Assembly: GCA_937950325.1 (NCBI GenBank)
Contig: CALFDJ010000035.1
Span: 1-64,000 of the forward strand
Source: an uncultured Collinsella sp.
Lineage (GTDB): Bacteria > Actinomycetota > Coriobacteriia > Coriobacteriales > Coriobacteriaceae
Direction of reading: 5' to 3'
DNA length: 64,000 nt
Position 1 is the stretch's first letter, and every line of letters starts with the position of its first letter. Position numbers and translations under genes: made by a program. The notes beneath the pieces are model-generated. The model worked only from the letters and a program-made list of their open reading frames with translations, did not search any database and was not told the origin of the DNA. Shown one piece after another: positions 7,992 to 17,462 of this stretch.

Positions 7992-9512
7992 GTGAGAGAG
8001 GAGAGCCCCCGACAAGGTATGAGGAGGCCCGACTCGGACCGTGCTTCCTCGCGGCGCAGCACACCGCGTTCCGGTCGCGGCGGGCAGACGTTTAGCGAAC
8101 GCTATATTGCCGGCGTTCCCGCCCGTATCATGCGCCCCCGTTTGATATTCATGGCCTGCCTGTTTACCTTGGTGTGCTTTGGCCTGCTGATGGTGTACTC
8201 GGCGTCTTCGGTCGAGGCGCTGCACGAGAATGGCTCGGCGACGTTTTTTCTGTTTCGACAAGCCGCGTTTGCCGGAGTTGGCGTGCTGGCTATGGTTGCC
8301 ATCGTGCGCATCTTGCCGGACAGTTGGTTTGGGGAAGACGTGCTCAGGATCTTCCTCATAGGCATGATAGGGCTACTGTTTCTGGTGTTCTTGGTGGGCA
8401 GCGGCAGCCGTGGCGCCACGCGCTGGCTCAACATCGCCGGCATTCAGTTCCAGCCTTCCGAGTTTTTAAAGCCATTTGCCATTGCGTATTCGGCCATCAT
8501 GCTCGATCGCTTCTTTTCGCCCGGTGGCAACATCAACGAATTCCTTCGCAAGATGGGCATCTACCTGGGCATTTCGCTCTTTCTGATCTTTATCCAGCCC
8601 GATTTCGGTACTGTCCTGATCATCCTGTTGACCCTCATGTGCATGGCGTTGTTTGCGGGTCTCGACCCCAGATTTATCATCGGCGTGCTAATCTTCGGCA
8701 TTCTCGTGATCGTGATTGCGCTTGTCGCAGAGCCGTACCGTATGGTGCGTATTCAGGTTGCCTTGAACCCTTGGGCCGACGAGTATGGTGACGGCTATCA
8801 GGCCACGCTTGCCATCATGGCCTTTGCCTCGGGCGGTCTGTTCGGCCGTGGCATCGGCAACTCAACCATGAAGTACTCGTATCTGCCCGAGGCGCACAAT
8901 GACTACATCCTGGCTATCATTGGCGAGGAAGTCGGCTTTGTCGGAACCGTGCTGTTCTTCTTGGTGTTTGCGATGCTGATCTACTCGGCGTTTCGCATTG
9001 CCGAGCAGGCGACCGATCGTCGGGGCGCGCTCATGGCGTCTGGCTCCGCGGTCATTCTCGCAGTGCAGTTTTTGATTAACGCGCTGGGCATCCTCAACGT
9101 GTTTCCCATGACGGGCAAACCGTTGCCGTTTATTAGCTACGGCGGTTCGTCGATTATTGTGTCGCTTATGCTTGCCGGGTTGATCCTGCGCGTTTCGTAC
9201 GAGAGTGCCCGCCGCGATGAGTATGACCGCCGCCGTGAGAGCTTTGCCGTTATGGACGAGAGCACCGCCGGCGTAGCCCATGTGCGCGGTGAACGACCTT
9301 CGCGTAGCGGCTTTACCGTTCTGGATGGTTCTGCATCCGAGCCGGCAGCTCGTCCACGCCCGCGAATGGCTCCGCAAGGTCGTCCGCAGCGCCCCAGCCC
9401 TCGCAACGCGGGCGGCGGATATAATCGAATCGATTTGAACTCGGACCCGTCGGCGCGTCTGCGTACCGACGACCAGGGACCGCGTGTACGAAGGGACTAC
9501 CATGACCGATAA
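7992..9512 (+). CDS. ftsW: Septal peptidoglycan glycosyltransferase FtsW
   Basis: FtsW is the SEDS-family glycosyltransferase that polymerises lipid II at the septum together with the FtsI-type PBP. About ten membrane segments lie between residues 48 and 410, with the SEDS signatures ARWLNIAG-type (ATRWLNIAG), FQPSEFLKP, QPDFGT and the end motif PMTGKPLPFISYGGSS. The C-terminal roughly 95 residues form an Arg/Pro-rich cytoplasmic tail, longer than in E. coli. The start is GTG at 7992 behind AGGGG (7982-7986); an in-frame ATG lies at 8019. The 3' end overlaps the murG start by 11 nt. Confidence 0.95.
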   Translation: MREESPRQGMRRPDSDRASSRRSTPRSGRGGQTFSERYIAGVPARIMRPRLIFMACLFTLVCFGLLMVYSASSVEALHENGSATFFLFRQAAFAGVGVLAMVAIVRILPDSWFGEDVLRIFLIGMIGLLFLVFLVGSGSRGATRWLNIAGIQFQPSEFLKPFAIAYSAIMLDRFFSPGGNINEFLRKMGIYLGISLFLIFIQPDFGTVLIILLTLMCMALFAGLDPRFIIGVLIFGILVIVIALVAEPYRMVRIQVALNPWADEYGDGYQATLAIMAFASGGLFGRGIGNSTMKYSYLPEAHNDYILAIIGEEVGFVGTVLFFLVFAMLIYSAFRIAEQATDRRGALMASGSAVILAVQFLINALGILNVFPMTGKPLPFISYGGSSIIVSLMLAGLILRVSYESARRDEYDRRRESFAVMDESTAGVAHVRGERPSRSGFTVLDGSASEPAARPRPRMAPQGRPQRPSPRNAGGGYNRIDLNSDPSARLRTDDQGPRVRRDYHDR

Positions 9513-10617
9513 AATGACCGTTGCTATTGCAGCCGGCGGCACGGCAGGACACATCAACCCCGCGCTCGCCTTGGCCGAAGAACTGCGTGACCGTGGCCAC
9601 CACGTTGTGTTCGTGGGCCAGTCGCGCAAGCTCGAGGGTCGTCTGGTCCCCGAGGCTGGGTTTGATTTTGTGCCCATTACGGTCACGGGCTTCGACCGCT
9701 CCCGTCCTTGGACGGCGCTGACCTCGCTGTGGCGTGTCAACAAGGCCAAACGTGCGCTCGCCAGTCATTTCTCAAAGGTCGGCAAGCCCGATGCTGCCGT
9801 CGGTTTTGGTGCCTATGTCGAGGTTCCGCTGCTGGGGTGGTGCAAGGGCGCAGGCGTTCCGTATCTGCTGCATGAGCAGAACTCTGTTCCGGGCCTGGCC
9901 AACAAGATGATGAACTCCCACGCCGCCCGCGTGTGCATCTCGGTGCCGGCAGCGCGTTCGGTCTTTGAGCGCGAAGGTGACCCTGACCACGTGCTCATGA
10001 CCGGCAACCCCGTACGTCGCTCGGTAATCGAAGGCGATCGCGCTCGCGGCCGCAAGGCACTTGGCGTTCCCGAGGACGCTACGCTGCTGCTCGTCTTTGG
10101 CGGTTCACTTGGCGCCCAGCACCTCAACGAGCGCGTGGTTTCGCTCAAAAACGAGCTGCTTTCGCGCAAGAACCTCTATGTGTTGCATTCGACGGGTGCC
10201 GACGGCTTTGAGGAGACCGAGCGCGCTTTGGCGCTGACGCCCGAGGAAGCGAAGCGTTACCGCGTCCAGCCTTACATCGACAACATGGGCGATATGTTGG
10301 CTGCTGCCGATTTGGTGCTCTCGCGTTCGGGCGCATCGAGCGTGGCCGAGATCGCTGCGCTCGCCGTGCCCTCGGTGCTCGTGCCGTATCCGCATGCGAC
10401 GGCCGACCACCAAACCACCAATGCCCGGTATCTGGTCGACGCCGGGGCCGGCGTGCTCTGCGCCGATGCCGATATCGACGGTTCTGCCTTTGCCGATGAA
10501 CTGCTGCACCTGGTCGATGACGCGGCGGCGCGCGACGCCATGCGTCAGGCGGCGCGTGGTCTGGCTCAGGATAGGGCCGCCGCTCTTCTGGCGGATGCGG
10601 TAGAGGGTTTGCGTTAG
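9502..10617 (+). CDS. murG: UDP-GlcNAc:lipid I N-acetylglucosaminyltransferase
   Basis: MurG converts lipid I to lipid II on the inner membrane face. Its 371-residue product has the GT28 layout: N-terminal loop AAGGTAGHINPALALAEEL, the HEQNSVPGLANK segment, GGSLGAQHLNE and the nucleotide-binding SRSGASSVAEIAAL followed by PYPHATADHQ. ATG 9502 was chosen because AAGGGA (9490-9495) precedes it at correct spacing and the product then begins right before the first glycine loop; an in-frame GTG at 9484 lacks such support. It overlaps ftsW by 11 nt. Confidence 0.95.
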   Translation: MTDKMTVAIAAGGTAGHINPALALAEELRDRGHHVVFVGQSRKLEGRLVPEAGFDFVPITVTGFDRSRPWTALTSLWRVNKAKRALASHFSKVGKPDAAVGFGAYVEVPLLGWCKGAGVPYLLHEQNSVPGLANKMMNSHAARVCISVPAARSVFEREGDPDHVLMTGNPVRRSVIEGDRARGRKALGVPEDATLLLVFGGSLGAQHLNERVVSLKNELLSRKNLYVLHSTGADGFEETERALALTPEEAKRYRVQPYIDNMGDMLAAADLVLSRSGASSVAEIAALAVPSVLVPYPHATADHQTTNARYLVDAGAGVLCADADIDGSAFADELLHLVDDAAARDAMRQAARGLAQDRAAALLADAVEGLR

Positions 10618-10714
10618 TTAGACGGGATATCGTCGGTCGCCCTCGCGCTGATGCGGTAGGTGCGGTACAGTTAACGGGTTACAGGCAGTGTTTACGCAAG
10701 GAGTACACGAGCAC

Positions 10715-12133
10715 ATGGCTGATTCCCAGACTGCAACCTCCGCGCCCGAGTTTAAGAGCGCCCACTTTATCGGTATCGGCGGCGCCGGCATGAGCGGCAT
10801 CGCCCTCGTTCTGCATGAGCGCGGTTATGCCGTTACCGGCTCCGACCTTAAGACGTCACGTTATATCCGCCAGCTTACCCGCGCTGGTGTGAAGGTACAT
10901 GTGGGCCATGAGGCCGCCACGATCGACGAGGTCAAGCCCGACGTGGTTGTTGTCTCCACCGCTATTCCGGAGTCCAACCCCGAGCTCGTGCGCGCTCGCG
11001 AGCTTGGTATTCCCGTGTGGCCCCGTGCCAAGATGCTCTCTGCCTTGGGCCACGGCTACACTACCGTCGCTGTTGCCGGCACGCACGGCAAGACCACCAC
11101 GTCTTCGATGTGCGCCACCATGCTCGACCGCATGGGTCTGGATCCGAGCTTCCTGATCGGTGGCATCGTCGAGGGCTATGACACGAACGGCAAGAACGGC
11201 TCGGGCGACTACTTTGTCGCCGAGGCCGACGAGTCCGACAGCTCCTTCCTGTTCCTGAACCCCAACGTGGTCATTGTGACCAACGTCGAGGCCGACCACC
11301 TCGATCACTACTCGGGTATCGAGGAGATCGAAGCGACTTTCGCCAAATTCATGAGCCTGGTGGGCGAGGACGGCACCGTCATCGTCTGCGGTGAGGACCC
11401 GCATCTGGTCGAGCTCGCCAAGTCGACGGGCCGTCACGTGCTTTCCTACGGCTTTGCCGAGAGCAACGACATCGTCTGCATGCACCCGGATGTCAAAGGC
11501 ATCCAGAGTGACTTTATCGTTCGCTTTGAGGACGGCACTGAGCATGCCGTGGAGATCAAGAGCAATCCCGGTCGCCACAACATGCTCAACGCCACGGCGG
11601 TGCTCACCGTCGCCCATGTCCTGGGCCTTGACATCGACGCCGCCGCCAAGGCGCTCTCGAGCTTTGAGGGCGTCCGCCGTCGCTTTACCCACGTGGGCGA
11701 TATCGATGGCATCACCGTGGTCGATGATTACGGCCATCACCCCACCGAGATCAAGGCGACGCTTGCTGCCGCTTCGTCGCTGGGCTACAAGCATGTCGAC
11801 GTCGTGTTCCAGCCGCACCGTTATTCGCGCCTGCAGGCCCTGTGCGACGACTTTGCCGATGCATTTGCCAATGCCGATAAACTGCTGCTGATTGATGTGT
11901 TCTCGGCTGGCGAGGTGCCCATTCCGGGTGTTACCTCTAAGATGCTCGCCGATACCGTGCGCGCCAAGCATCCTGGCAAGGAGGTCGTGTACTGCTCCAG
12001 CCGTCTTGAGCTCAATCAGGAGCTCGAGCAGATGGTGGGCGAGGGCGATCTGCTGCTCACTATGGGTGCCGGTGACGTTACGACCGTCGGTCCCGAGTTC
12101 ATTGAGTATCTGACTGCCAAGAAAGACGCTTAA
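10715..12133 (+). CDS. murC: UDP-N-acetylmuramate--L-alanine ligase
   Basis: MurC adds L-alanine to UDP-MurNAc, the first amino-acid ligation of the stem peptide. The 472-residue product shows FIGIGGAGMSGIA near the N-terminus, the P-loop GTHGKTT (122-128), AEADESDSSFL, VEADHLDHY and the C-terminal DDYGHHPTEI and FQPHRYSR motifs. ATG 10715 follows AAGGAG (10698-10703) by 11 nt; an in-frame GTG at 10688 overlaps that ribosome-binding site and is unlikely. A 97-nt gap after murG may carry a local promoter, but none is clear. Confidence 0.96.
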   Translation: MADSQTATSAPEFKSAHFIGIGGAGMSGIALVLHERGYAVTGSDLKTSRYIRQLTRAGVKVHVGHEAATIDEVKPDVVVVSTAIPESNPELVRARELGIPVWPRAKMLSALGHGYTTVAVAGTHGKTTTSSMCATMLDRMGLDPSFLIGGIVEGYDTNGKNGSGDYFVAEADESDSSFLFLNPNVVIVTNVEADHLDHYSGIEEIEATFAKFMSLVGEDGTVIVCGEDPHLVELAKSTGRHVLSYGFAESNDIVCMHPDVKGIQSDFIVRFEDGTEHAVEIKSNPGRHNMLNATAVLTVAHVLGLDIDAAAKALSSFEGVRRRFTHVGDIDGITVVDDYGHHPTEIKATLAAASSLGYKHVDVVFQPHRYSRLQALCDDFADAFANADKLLLIDVFSAGEVPIPGVTSKMLADTVRAKHPGKEVVYCSSRLELNQELEQMVGEGDLLLTMGAGDVTTVGPEFIEYLTAKKDA

Positions 12134-12138
12134 GTCTA

Positions 12139-13050
12139 ATGGGTCTGTTTAACGCCGTCATGGCGCTCTCGGGCATGATCGACACGGATGTGATCGAGGA
12201 CGAGCGCCTTGCGCGTCATACGAGCTATCGTATCGGCGGCAAGGCCGACCTCTTTGTGACGTGCCATAGCTATCATGCCCTCCGCCGCGCCGTGGCGGTG
12301 CTCGATCGCGAGCAGGTGCCGTGGGTCATCATCGGCAAGGGCTCCAATCTGCTGGTTGCCGATGGCGGTTATCGCGGCGCCGTCATTTCGCTCGGACGTG
12401 AGTTTCAGCGCACGGTTGTTGCCGATGACGGTTGTACGCTGACGGTCGGTGCGGGCGTGATGTTTGCGCGCCTGGTCAACGATGCCCTGTCGCGTAGCCT
12501 CTCGGGCCTTGAGTTTGCCGTTGGCATCCCTGGCTCGGTTGGCGGTGCGATATCTATGAATGCCGGCACACGGACCGAGTGGATTGGCTCGCTGGTTGAG
12601 GATGTCGTAACGTTTGACCCGGCATCCGGTATCAAGCATTATGCGGGGTCCGAGATCACTTGGGGCTACCGCGAATGTAGCCTTCCCCGCAATGAGATTA
12701 TCCTCGAGTGCGTGCTCAAGCTTAAACCGGCGCCCAAGGCCGACATTCGCGAGCGCATGGAGCGGTACCTGACGAGGCGCAAGCGTACGCAGCCCATGGG
12801 TCGCGCATCCTGCGGGTCGGTCTTTCGCAACCCGCCCGATGCGAGTGTGGGCAAGCTTATCGAGGATTGTGGATTAAAGGGTTTTTCGATTGGCGGCGCG
12901 GAAGTTTCGCCCGTTCACGCTAATTTTATCGTTAATAACGGAACCGCCTCGGCCGATGACGTTGCCGCGGTTATCAGACATGTGCACGGAAAGGTGAGGG
13001 AGGCGTATGGCATCGAGCTCAGACCGGAAGTTAAATTCCTCGGCTTCTAG
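12139..13050 (+). CDS. murB: UDP-N-acetylenolpyruvoylglucosamine reductase
   Basis: MurB is the FAD enzyme that reduces UDP-GlcNAc-enolpyruvate to UDP-MurNAc with NADPH. The 303-residue product has the FAD-binding core (IGKGSNLLVADGGYRG, PGSVGGAISMNAG), the catalytic SCGSVFRNP serine segment and the C-terminal SPVHANFIVN with the glutamate-bearing AEVSPVH. It starts 5 nt after murC. Its 3' end overlaps ftsQ by 44 nt. The order murC-murB-ftsQ is the Gram-positive arrangement. Confidence 0.95.
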   Translation: MGLFNAVMALSGMIDTDVIEDERLARHTSYRIGGKADLFVTCHSYHALRRAVAVLDREQVPWVIIGKGSNLLVADGGYRGAVISLGREFQRTVVADDGCTLTVGAGVMFARLVNDALSRSLSGLEFAVGIPGSVGGAISMNAGTRTEWIGSLVEDVVTFDPASGIKHYAGSEITWGYRECSLPRNEIILECVLKLKPAPKADIRERMERYLTRRKRTQPMGRASCGSVFRNPPDASVGKLIEDCGLKGFSIGGAEVSPVHANFIVNNGTASADDVAAVIRHVHGKVREAYGIELRPEVKFLGF

Positions 13051-14263
13051 AGCATCGAAACCCACCTTCCGCCGCGCCGGAGGGCGTTCCGGCGCGCCTG
13101 CCAAACCTCAACGCAATACCGTCGCGCACTCTAAGTCTGTCGGGCATGCTCGACAGACCAGTCGTCCGGTCGTCGGCTCTCAGCTCGGTAATCGTCCGGC
13201 CGCAAAAAAGTCCTCGCGTCCCTCGGTGACGTCAAAGCCTGTTATGGGCGCCAAGCCTGCCCGTCCCATGGCAACTCCTAAGCCCTCGACGGGAACTAAG
13301 GCGGCGCGTCCGGGTCGCACGCTGGGCGCATCGAAACCGCGCTCGCTGACATCGGTGCCGGCTACCGCCAAGAAGCCTTCGGGTAAAAAAGGCGTCAACC
13401 CGTTGTCTTCACTTGGGGCGATGGCAAATAAAACGTCAGACGCCGCTTCTCTCGTTACAGGCAAAGGCAAAATCGTGGGCGGCGTTCTGGCCGTCTTGGC
13501 CGCGCTCGTCGTCGTTGCCGTCGTGGTGATCAACTCTGGATTGTTTACCGCCACTGATATTCAGATTCAAGGCAGCGAGCATGTGACGAAGCACGATGCT
13601 ATCCAGCTGATCGATTTGCCCGAGGGAACGTCGCTTTTTAACGTCGATCCCGACCAGATTACCGAGGACCTCAAGCAGAACCCGTGGGTCTCGGGCGTGG
13701 ATGTCCAGCGCCAGTTCCCGCATACGCTCATCATTACGCCTATGGAGCGCAAGGTCATCGCAATTGCCTATATCAGCTCCGATGACCTTGCCTGGGCCAT
13801 CGGGGATGATGACACCTGGATCGCCCCGCTGTCGACGTCGGTCGAAGTGGATGGCCAGGGCAACGTCATCACGACAGGGCAGGGCTCAAATACCCTGACC
13901 GGCATTGATGCCGCGCTGGCGCTCGCTAAGCACTATGGCGCGGTGTTGTTGACTGATGTCTCGGCGGATGTCGCTCCGGTTTCCGGCCAGGCGGTGAGCT
14001 CCAAGGCCGTTAAGGCTGGCTTGGATTATGTGCGTGGTTTTTCGAGCGAGTTCTTGGGACAAGTCAAGGATATTTCCACGCCTTCGGTCGAAGCCATCTC
14101 GGCAAACCTCAATAACGGCATTGAGGTGTCGCTGGGCGATTCGAACGATATCGTCAAGAAGGAGCGCGTAGTCACCAAGCTGCTTTCGCAGGTAGAGGGC
14201 GTAACGTATATCAATGTGCGCTCTCCGGGTAACTATACATTTAGGAACGCTCCGACCTCGTAG
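13007..14263 (+). CDS. ftsQ: Cell division protein FtsQ/DivIB
   Basis: FtsQ/DivIB is a bitopic divisome protein that binds FtsL and FtsB-type partners. The 418-residue product has a very long, basic, Ser/Pro/Lys-rich cytoplasmic N-terminus (about 1-150), one transmembrane segment (about 155-178), then a POTRA domain (IQGSEHVTKHDAIQLIDLP onward) and a beta domain. The start at 13007 lies inside the end of murB but follows a strong GGGAGG site. No ftsA follows; ftsZ is next, as usual in Actinobacteria where SepF tethers FtsZ. Confidence 0.9.
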   Translation: MASSSDRKLNSSASRASKPTFRRAGGRSGAPAKPQRNTVAHSKSVGHARQTSRPVVGSQLGNRPAAKKSSRPSVTSKPVMGAKPARPMATPKPSTGTKAARPGRTLGASKPRSLTSVPATAKKPSGKKGVNPLSSLGAMANKTSDAASLVTGKGKIVGGVLAVLAALVVVAVVVINSGLFTATDIQIQGSEHVTKHDAIQLIDLPEGTSLFNVDPDQITEDLKQNPWVSGVDVQRQFPHTLIITPMERKVIAIAYISSDDLAWAIGDDDTWIAPLSTSVEVDGQGNVITTGQGSNTLTGIDAALALAKHYGAVLLTDVSADVAPVSGQAVSSKAVKAGLDYVRGFSSEFLGQVKDISTPSVEAISANLNNGIEVSLGDSNDIVKKERVVTKLLSQVEGVTYINVRSPGNYTFRNAPTS

Positions 14264-14462
14264 CGCTGGTTGATGCTTTGTTGAGGGGCCATACCACGCC
14301 GTTTATCTGGTTTGTTTGGTTTTCACGGTCAATTATTTGACTGATACGTTCATAATGTGCAAACATAATACGGTTTACCTTTGCATTTACTTTCAACCTG
14401 AAGGTTAATGTGCGCAGGGGTCGACCCATGCTATGGCTATAACCTTTGTTCGGAGGACCGAC

Positions 14463-15617
14463 ATGCACGAGACAGAGATCAACAACTACCTTGCCGTCAT
14501 TAAGGTGGTCGGCGTCGGCGGCGGCGGTACCAACGCGGTCAATCGAATGATCGAAGAGGGCATCCGCGGCGTCGAGTTTGTTGCCATCAACACCGATGCT
14601 CAGGCACTCGCGATCTCTGATGCCGATATCAAGGTGCACATCGGCACCGACCTTACCCGCGGCCTGGGCGCCGGCGCCAACCCCGAGGTTGGCCGCAAGG
14701 CTGCCGATGAGTCCCGCGACGACATTGAGGAGGCGCTCGCTGGCGCCGACATGGTGTTCATCACCTGCGGCGAGGGCGGTGGCACCGGTACCGGCGCTGC
14801 TCCCATCGTTGCCGATATCGCGATGAACGAGGTCGGTGCGCTGACCGTCGCCGTCGTGACCAAGCCCTTCACCTTCGAGGGCCGCAAGCGCAAGAAGAGC
14901 GCCGAGGAGGGCATTAAGACCCTCTCCGATTGCGTCGACACCATGATCGTCATCCCTAACGATAAGCTGCTCGACATCGCCGAGAAGAAGACCACCATGC
15001 TCGAGGCCTTCGCGATTGCCGATGGCGTCCTTTCCCAGGGCACCCAGGGCATCACGGACCTCATCACCGTCCCCGGTATCATCAACCTGGACTTCGCCGA
15101 TGTTAAGACCATCATGAAGCAGGCCGGTACCGCCATGATGGGTATCGGTACCTCTTCTGGGGATACCCGTGCCGTCGACGCTGCCCAGCAGGCCATCTCC
15201 AGCCCGCTGCTCGAGAGCTCCATCGATGGTGCCACGCGCGTGCTGCTCTCCATCGCCGGTTCCAAGGACCTGGGCATCCAGGAGATCAGCGACGCCGCCG
15301 ACGTTGTCGCCAACGCCGTCGACCCCGAGGCCAACATCATCTTCGGTACCGTTGTCGACGAGTCCCTGGGCGATCAGGTGCGTATCACCGTCATCGCTAC
15401 GGGCTTCTCCGACTCCAACGTCAACCGTCAGGACGAGCTCTTTGCTGCTCAGCAGTCTCAGAGCAAGGCCGCTGCCTCCGCTGAGCCGCAGCGCACCGCT
15501 CCTGCCACGAGCCCGGCTCAGGCCGCTCCGACCCGCAACGTCGGTGGCACCGAGCTTCCTAACTTCGGCAACGATCAGTTCGAGCTTCCCGACTTCCTGA
15601 AGCGCGGTAGCTTCTAA
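14463..15617 (+). CDS. ftsZ: Cell division protein FtsZ
   Basis: FtsZ is the tubulin-like GTPase that polymerises into the Z ring. The 384-residue product has the GTP-binding core GVGGGGTNAVNRM, the tubulin signature GGTGTG (106-111), the T7-loop region NLDFADVKT, a Pro/Ala-rich linker (about 325-365) and the conserved C-terminal peptide ending DFLKRGSF. ATG 14463 was chosen because GGAGG (14452-14456) precedes it by 6 nt and the product then begins with the usual short N-terminus; an in-frame ATG at 14433 lies upstream of that site. The 199-nt gap before it probably carries a promoter, but no consensus one is convincing. Confidence 0.97.
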   Translation: MHETEINNYLAVIKVVGVGGGGTNAVNRMIEEGIRGVEFVAINTDAQALAISDADIKVHIGTDLTRGLGAGANPEVGRKAADESRDDIEEALAGADMVFITCGEGGGTGTGAAPIVADIAMNEVGALTVAVVTKPFTFEGRKRKKSAEEGIKTLSDCVDTMIVIPNDKLLDIAEKKTTMLEAFAIADGVLSQGTQGITDLITVPGIINLDFADVKTIMKQAGTAMMGIGTSSGDTRAVDAAQQAISSPLLESSIDGATRVLLSIAGSKDLGIQEISDAADVVANAVDPEANIIFGTVVDESLGDQVRITVIATGFSDSNVNRQDELFAAQQSQSKAAASAEPQRTAPATSPAQAAPTRNVGGTELPNFGNDQFELPDFLKRGSF

Positions 15618-15643
15618 GTCGTTCTTTGCATTGTTGTGCACAG

Positions 15644-15676
15644 GGGCGTGTCCGTATGGACGCGCCCTTTTTATTT
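15644..15676 (+). terminator. Rho-independent terminator after ftsZ
   Basis: A perfect 10-bp stem, GGGCGTGTCC (15644-15653) with GGACGCGCCC (15658-15667) around GTAT (one G.U pair), is followed by TTTTTATTT. It separates ftsZ from pgeF. Confidence 0.85.
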
Positions 15677-15827
15677 CGACTTTGTAAACTAGAACCTCCA
15701 ATCTCTTTACGTTCCCTTTACGATTGCCTCCAGCGCAGCAGGTATCCTTTTAGAGAAGTATGACAGCCGTATAAACGCGGGCTGTAGCGGCGATGCCGCG
15801 GTACTTGTGTTATTAGGAGGCTTTAGT

Positions 15828-16628
15828 ATGGCAGCACGTGCGGACAAAGTTTCGCGTGTCGACCATGATGGAGTTACGTTGGTGGAGGGCGCGACATCCG
15901 ATGTTCGCTTTGCTTTCACCGAGCGCGCCGGTGGCGTTTCCGAAGATGCGTACTCCTCACTCAACTTGGGCTCGCATGTTGGCGATGACCCCTTTGCTGT
16001 TCAAGAAAATCGTTGTCGTGCGCTCGAGGCTATGGGTGCCGCCGAGTGCGAGCACAACCTGCTCGTTCCCAATCAGGTCCATGGTGATCATATCGTTGCG
16101 GTGACCTCGAACGGCGCCGATGACCTTGAGGACGTTCGCGAGCAGATTGCCGAGGCCTGTGATGCCATCGTCTGCACGGCGCATAACGTGCCCGTGCTGC
16201 TCTGCTTTGCCGACTGCGTTCCCGTGGTGCTGGTGGCCCCCGGCGGATTTGCCGTGGTGCACTCCGGTTGGAAGGGCACGATTGCACGTATTTCCGCCAA
16301 GGCGTGCCAGGCGCTTTGCGATGCTGCCGGTTGCGATGCGAGCGACGTTTCCGCCTATATCGGCCCCCATATCTTGGGTGACGAATATGAGGTATCCCAG
16401 GAACTCATGGATCGCTTTGCCGCCGAGTTCTCTTGCATCGATGCGAATACCTCTCGCATGCTTGATCTTTCCGCTGCCATTCGCGAGGCGCTGGTAGATG
16501 TCGGTGTCGACGCGGATAATATCGTGGATACCCAGCTTTCGACCGTGCGTCAGAACGACCGCTTTTATTCCTACCGTAACGAGGACGGCACCTGTGGGCG
16601 CCATGCTGCGATCGGCGTGATGCTATGA
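15828..16628 (+). CDS. pgeF: Purine nucleoside phosphorylase-type laccase-domain protein (PgeF/YfiH)
   Basis: Members of the YfiH/LACC1 family are zinc enzymes with purine nucleoside phosphorylase/adenosine deaminase activity; PgeF of E. coli also corrects wrongly built peptidoglycan precursors. The 266-residue product has the family motifs LNLGSHVGD, NQVHGD, CFADCVPV (metal/catalytic Cys) and VHSGWKGT (metal His). ATG 15828 follows AGGAGG (15815-15820); an in-frame GTG at 15807 is upstream of that site. The gene normally sits next to yggS and sepF; here its stop overlaps the pstS start (ATGA). Confidence 0.9.
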   Translation: MAARADKVSRVDHDGVTLVEGATSDVRFAFTERAGGVSEDAYSSLNLGSHVGDDPFAVQENRCRALEAMGAAECEHNLLVPNQVHGDHIVAVTSNGADDLEDVREQIAEACDAIVCTAHNVPVLLCFADCVPVVLVAPGGFAVVHSGWKGTIARISAKACQALCDAAGCDASDVSAYIGPHILGDEYEVSQELMDRFAAEFSCIDANTSRMLDLSAAIREALVDVGVDADNIVDTQLSTVRQNDRFYSYRNEDGTCGRHAAIGVML

Positions 16629-17461
16629 GAAAGATCGTATCGGTCCTGAGCGCCGCTGTGCTTACGCTTACGCTGTGCGCCTGTTCTTCGGGATCTTCTA
16701 CCTCTTCCATTACCGTTGCCGGCTCCACGACCTGCCTTCCTATCGCCGAGATTGCGGCCGAGGGCTTTAAGGAGGAGACCGGCATCGACGTGCTCGTTTC
16801 CGGTTTGGGTTCTTCCGCTGGGATCGAGGCCGTCAGCGCCGGCACGGCCGATATCGCCAGCTCCTCCCGTGGACTCAATGCCGACGAACAGGATCTGGGC
16901 CTGACTCCCATCGTCATTGCCCACGACGGTATTGCGGTCATCGTGAACGACGACAACCCCGTCGATAACCTCTCGACCGAGCAGCTCCGCGATATCTACG
17001 CCGGCAAGATTACCAATTGGAAAGAGGTCGGTGGCGAGGACCTGAGGATTCAGGTCATCAACCGAGACGAGGCGTCCGGTACGCGCGAGGCCTTCCGTAC
17101 CATCGTGATGGATGGCACGCCGTTCGATCGCCGCTCGGCTGTTCTTTCGGGTACGGGCCAGGTGCGCGACGTGGTATCTCGTTCGCGTGGGGCCATCGGC
17201 TACATTTCGCTGGGCTTCGTCGATAGCCTCAACGCCAAGACCTCGGTCAAGGCTGTCTCGGTCAATCATGTTGAGGCGTCCGAGAAGACGGTCGCGAGTG
17301 GCGGCTATCCCATCTCGCGCGACCTTTACTTCTTTGTGAAGGGTGCGCCTTCGCAGCAGGCGCAGGATTACATCGACTACGTGACGTCCGAAAAGATGGA
17401 CAAGCAGATTCGCGAGGCGGGCTTTATTCCCGTCACCAACGACGAGAAGGGGAGTGAGTAG
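16625..17461 (+). CDS. pstS: Phosphate ABC transporter, substrate-binding lipoprotein PstS
   Basis: PstS captures inorganic phosphate outside the membrane and delivers it to PstCA. The 278-residue product starts with a lipoprotein signal (basic MRK, hydrophobic stretch, LCAC with Cys20 as the likely lipidated residue), followed by ITVAGSTTCLPIAE, GLGSSAGIEA, the ITNWKEVGGEDLRIQV segment and RDEASGTREAF, which are typical phosphate-binding loops. Its ATG overlaps the pgeF stop by 4 nt, so pgeF and the pst genes are very likely co-transcribed and no pho-box-type region lies directly in front of it. Confidence 0.95.
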   Translation: MRKIVSVLSAAVLTLTLCACSSGSSTSSITVAGSTTCLPIAEIAAEGFKEETGIDVLVSGLGSSAGIEAVSAGTADIASSSRGLNADEQDLGLTPIVIAHDGIAVIVNDDNPVDNLSTEQLRDIYAGKITNWKEVGGEDLRIQVINRDEASGTREAFRTIVMDGTPFDRRSAVLSGTGQVRDVVSRSRGAIGYISLGFVDSLNAKTSVKAVSVNHVEASEKTVASGGYPISRDLYFFVKGAPSQQAQDYIDYVTSEKMDKQIREAGFIPVTNDEKGSE

Positions 17462-17462
17462 C

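Noticed and set aside
14331..14370. ftsZ promoter with TTGACT and CATAAT
   Set aside because: Possible hexamers are 8 or 21 nt apart, neither spacing is right.
14241..15701. 486-codon - strand frame opposite ftsZ
   Set aside because: Gly/Asp/Leu-rich shadow of ftsZ without any recognisable domain.
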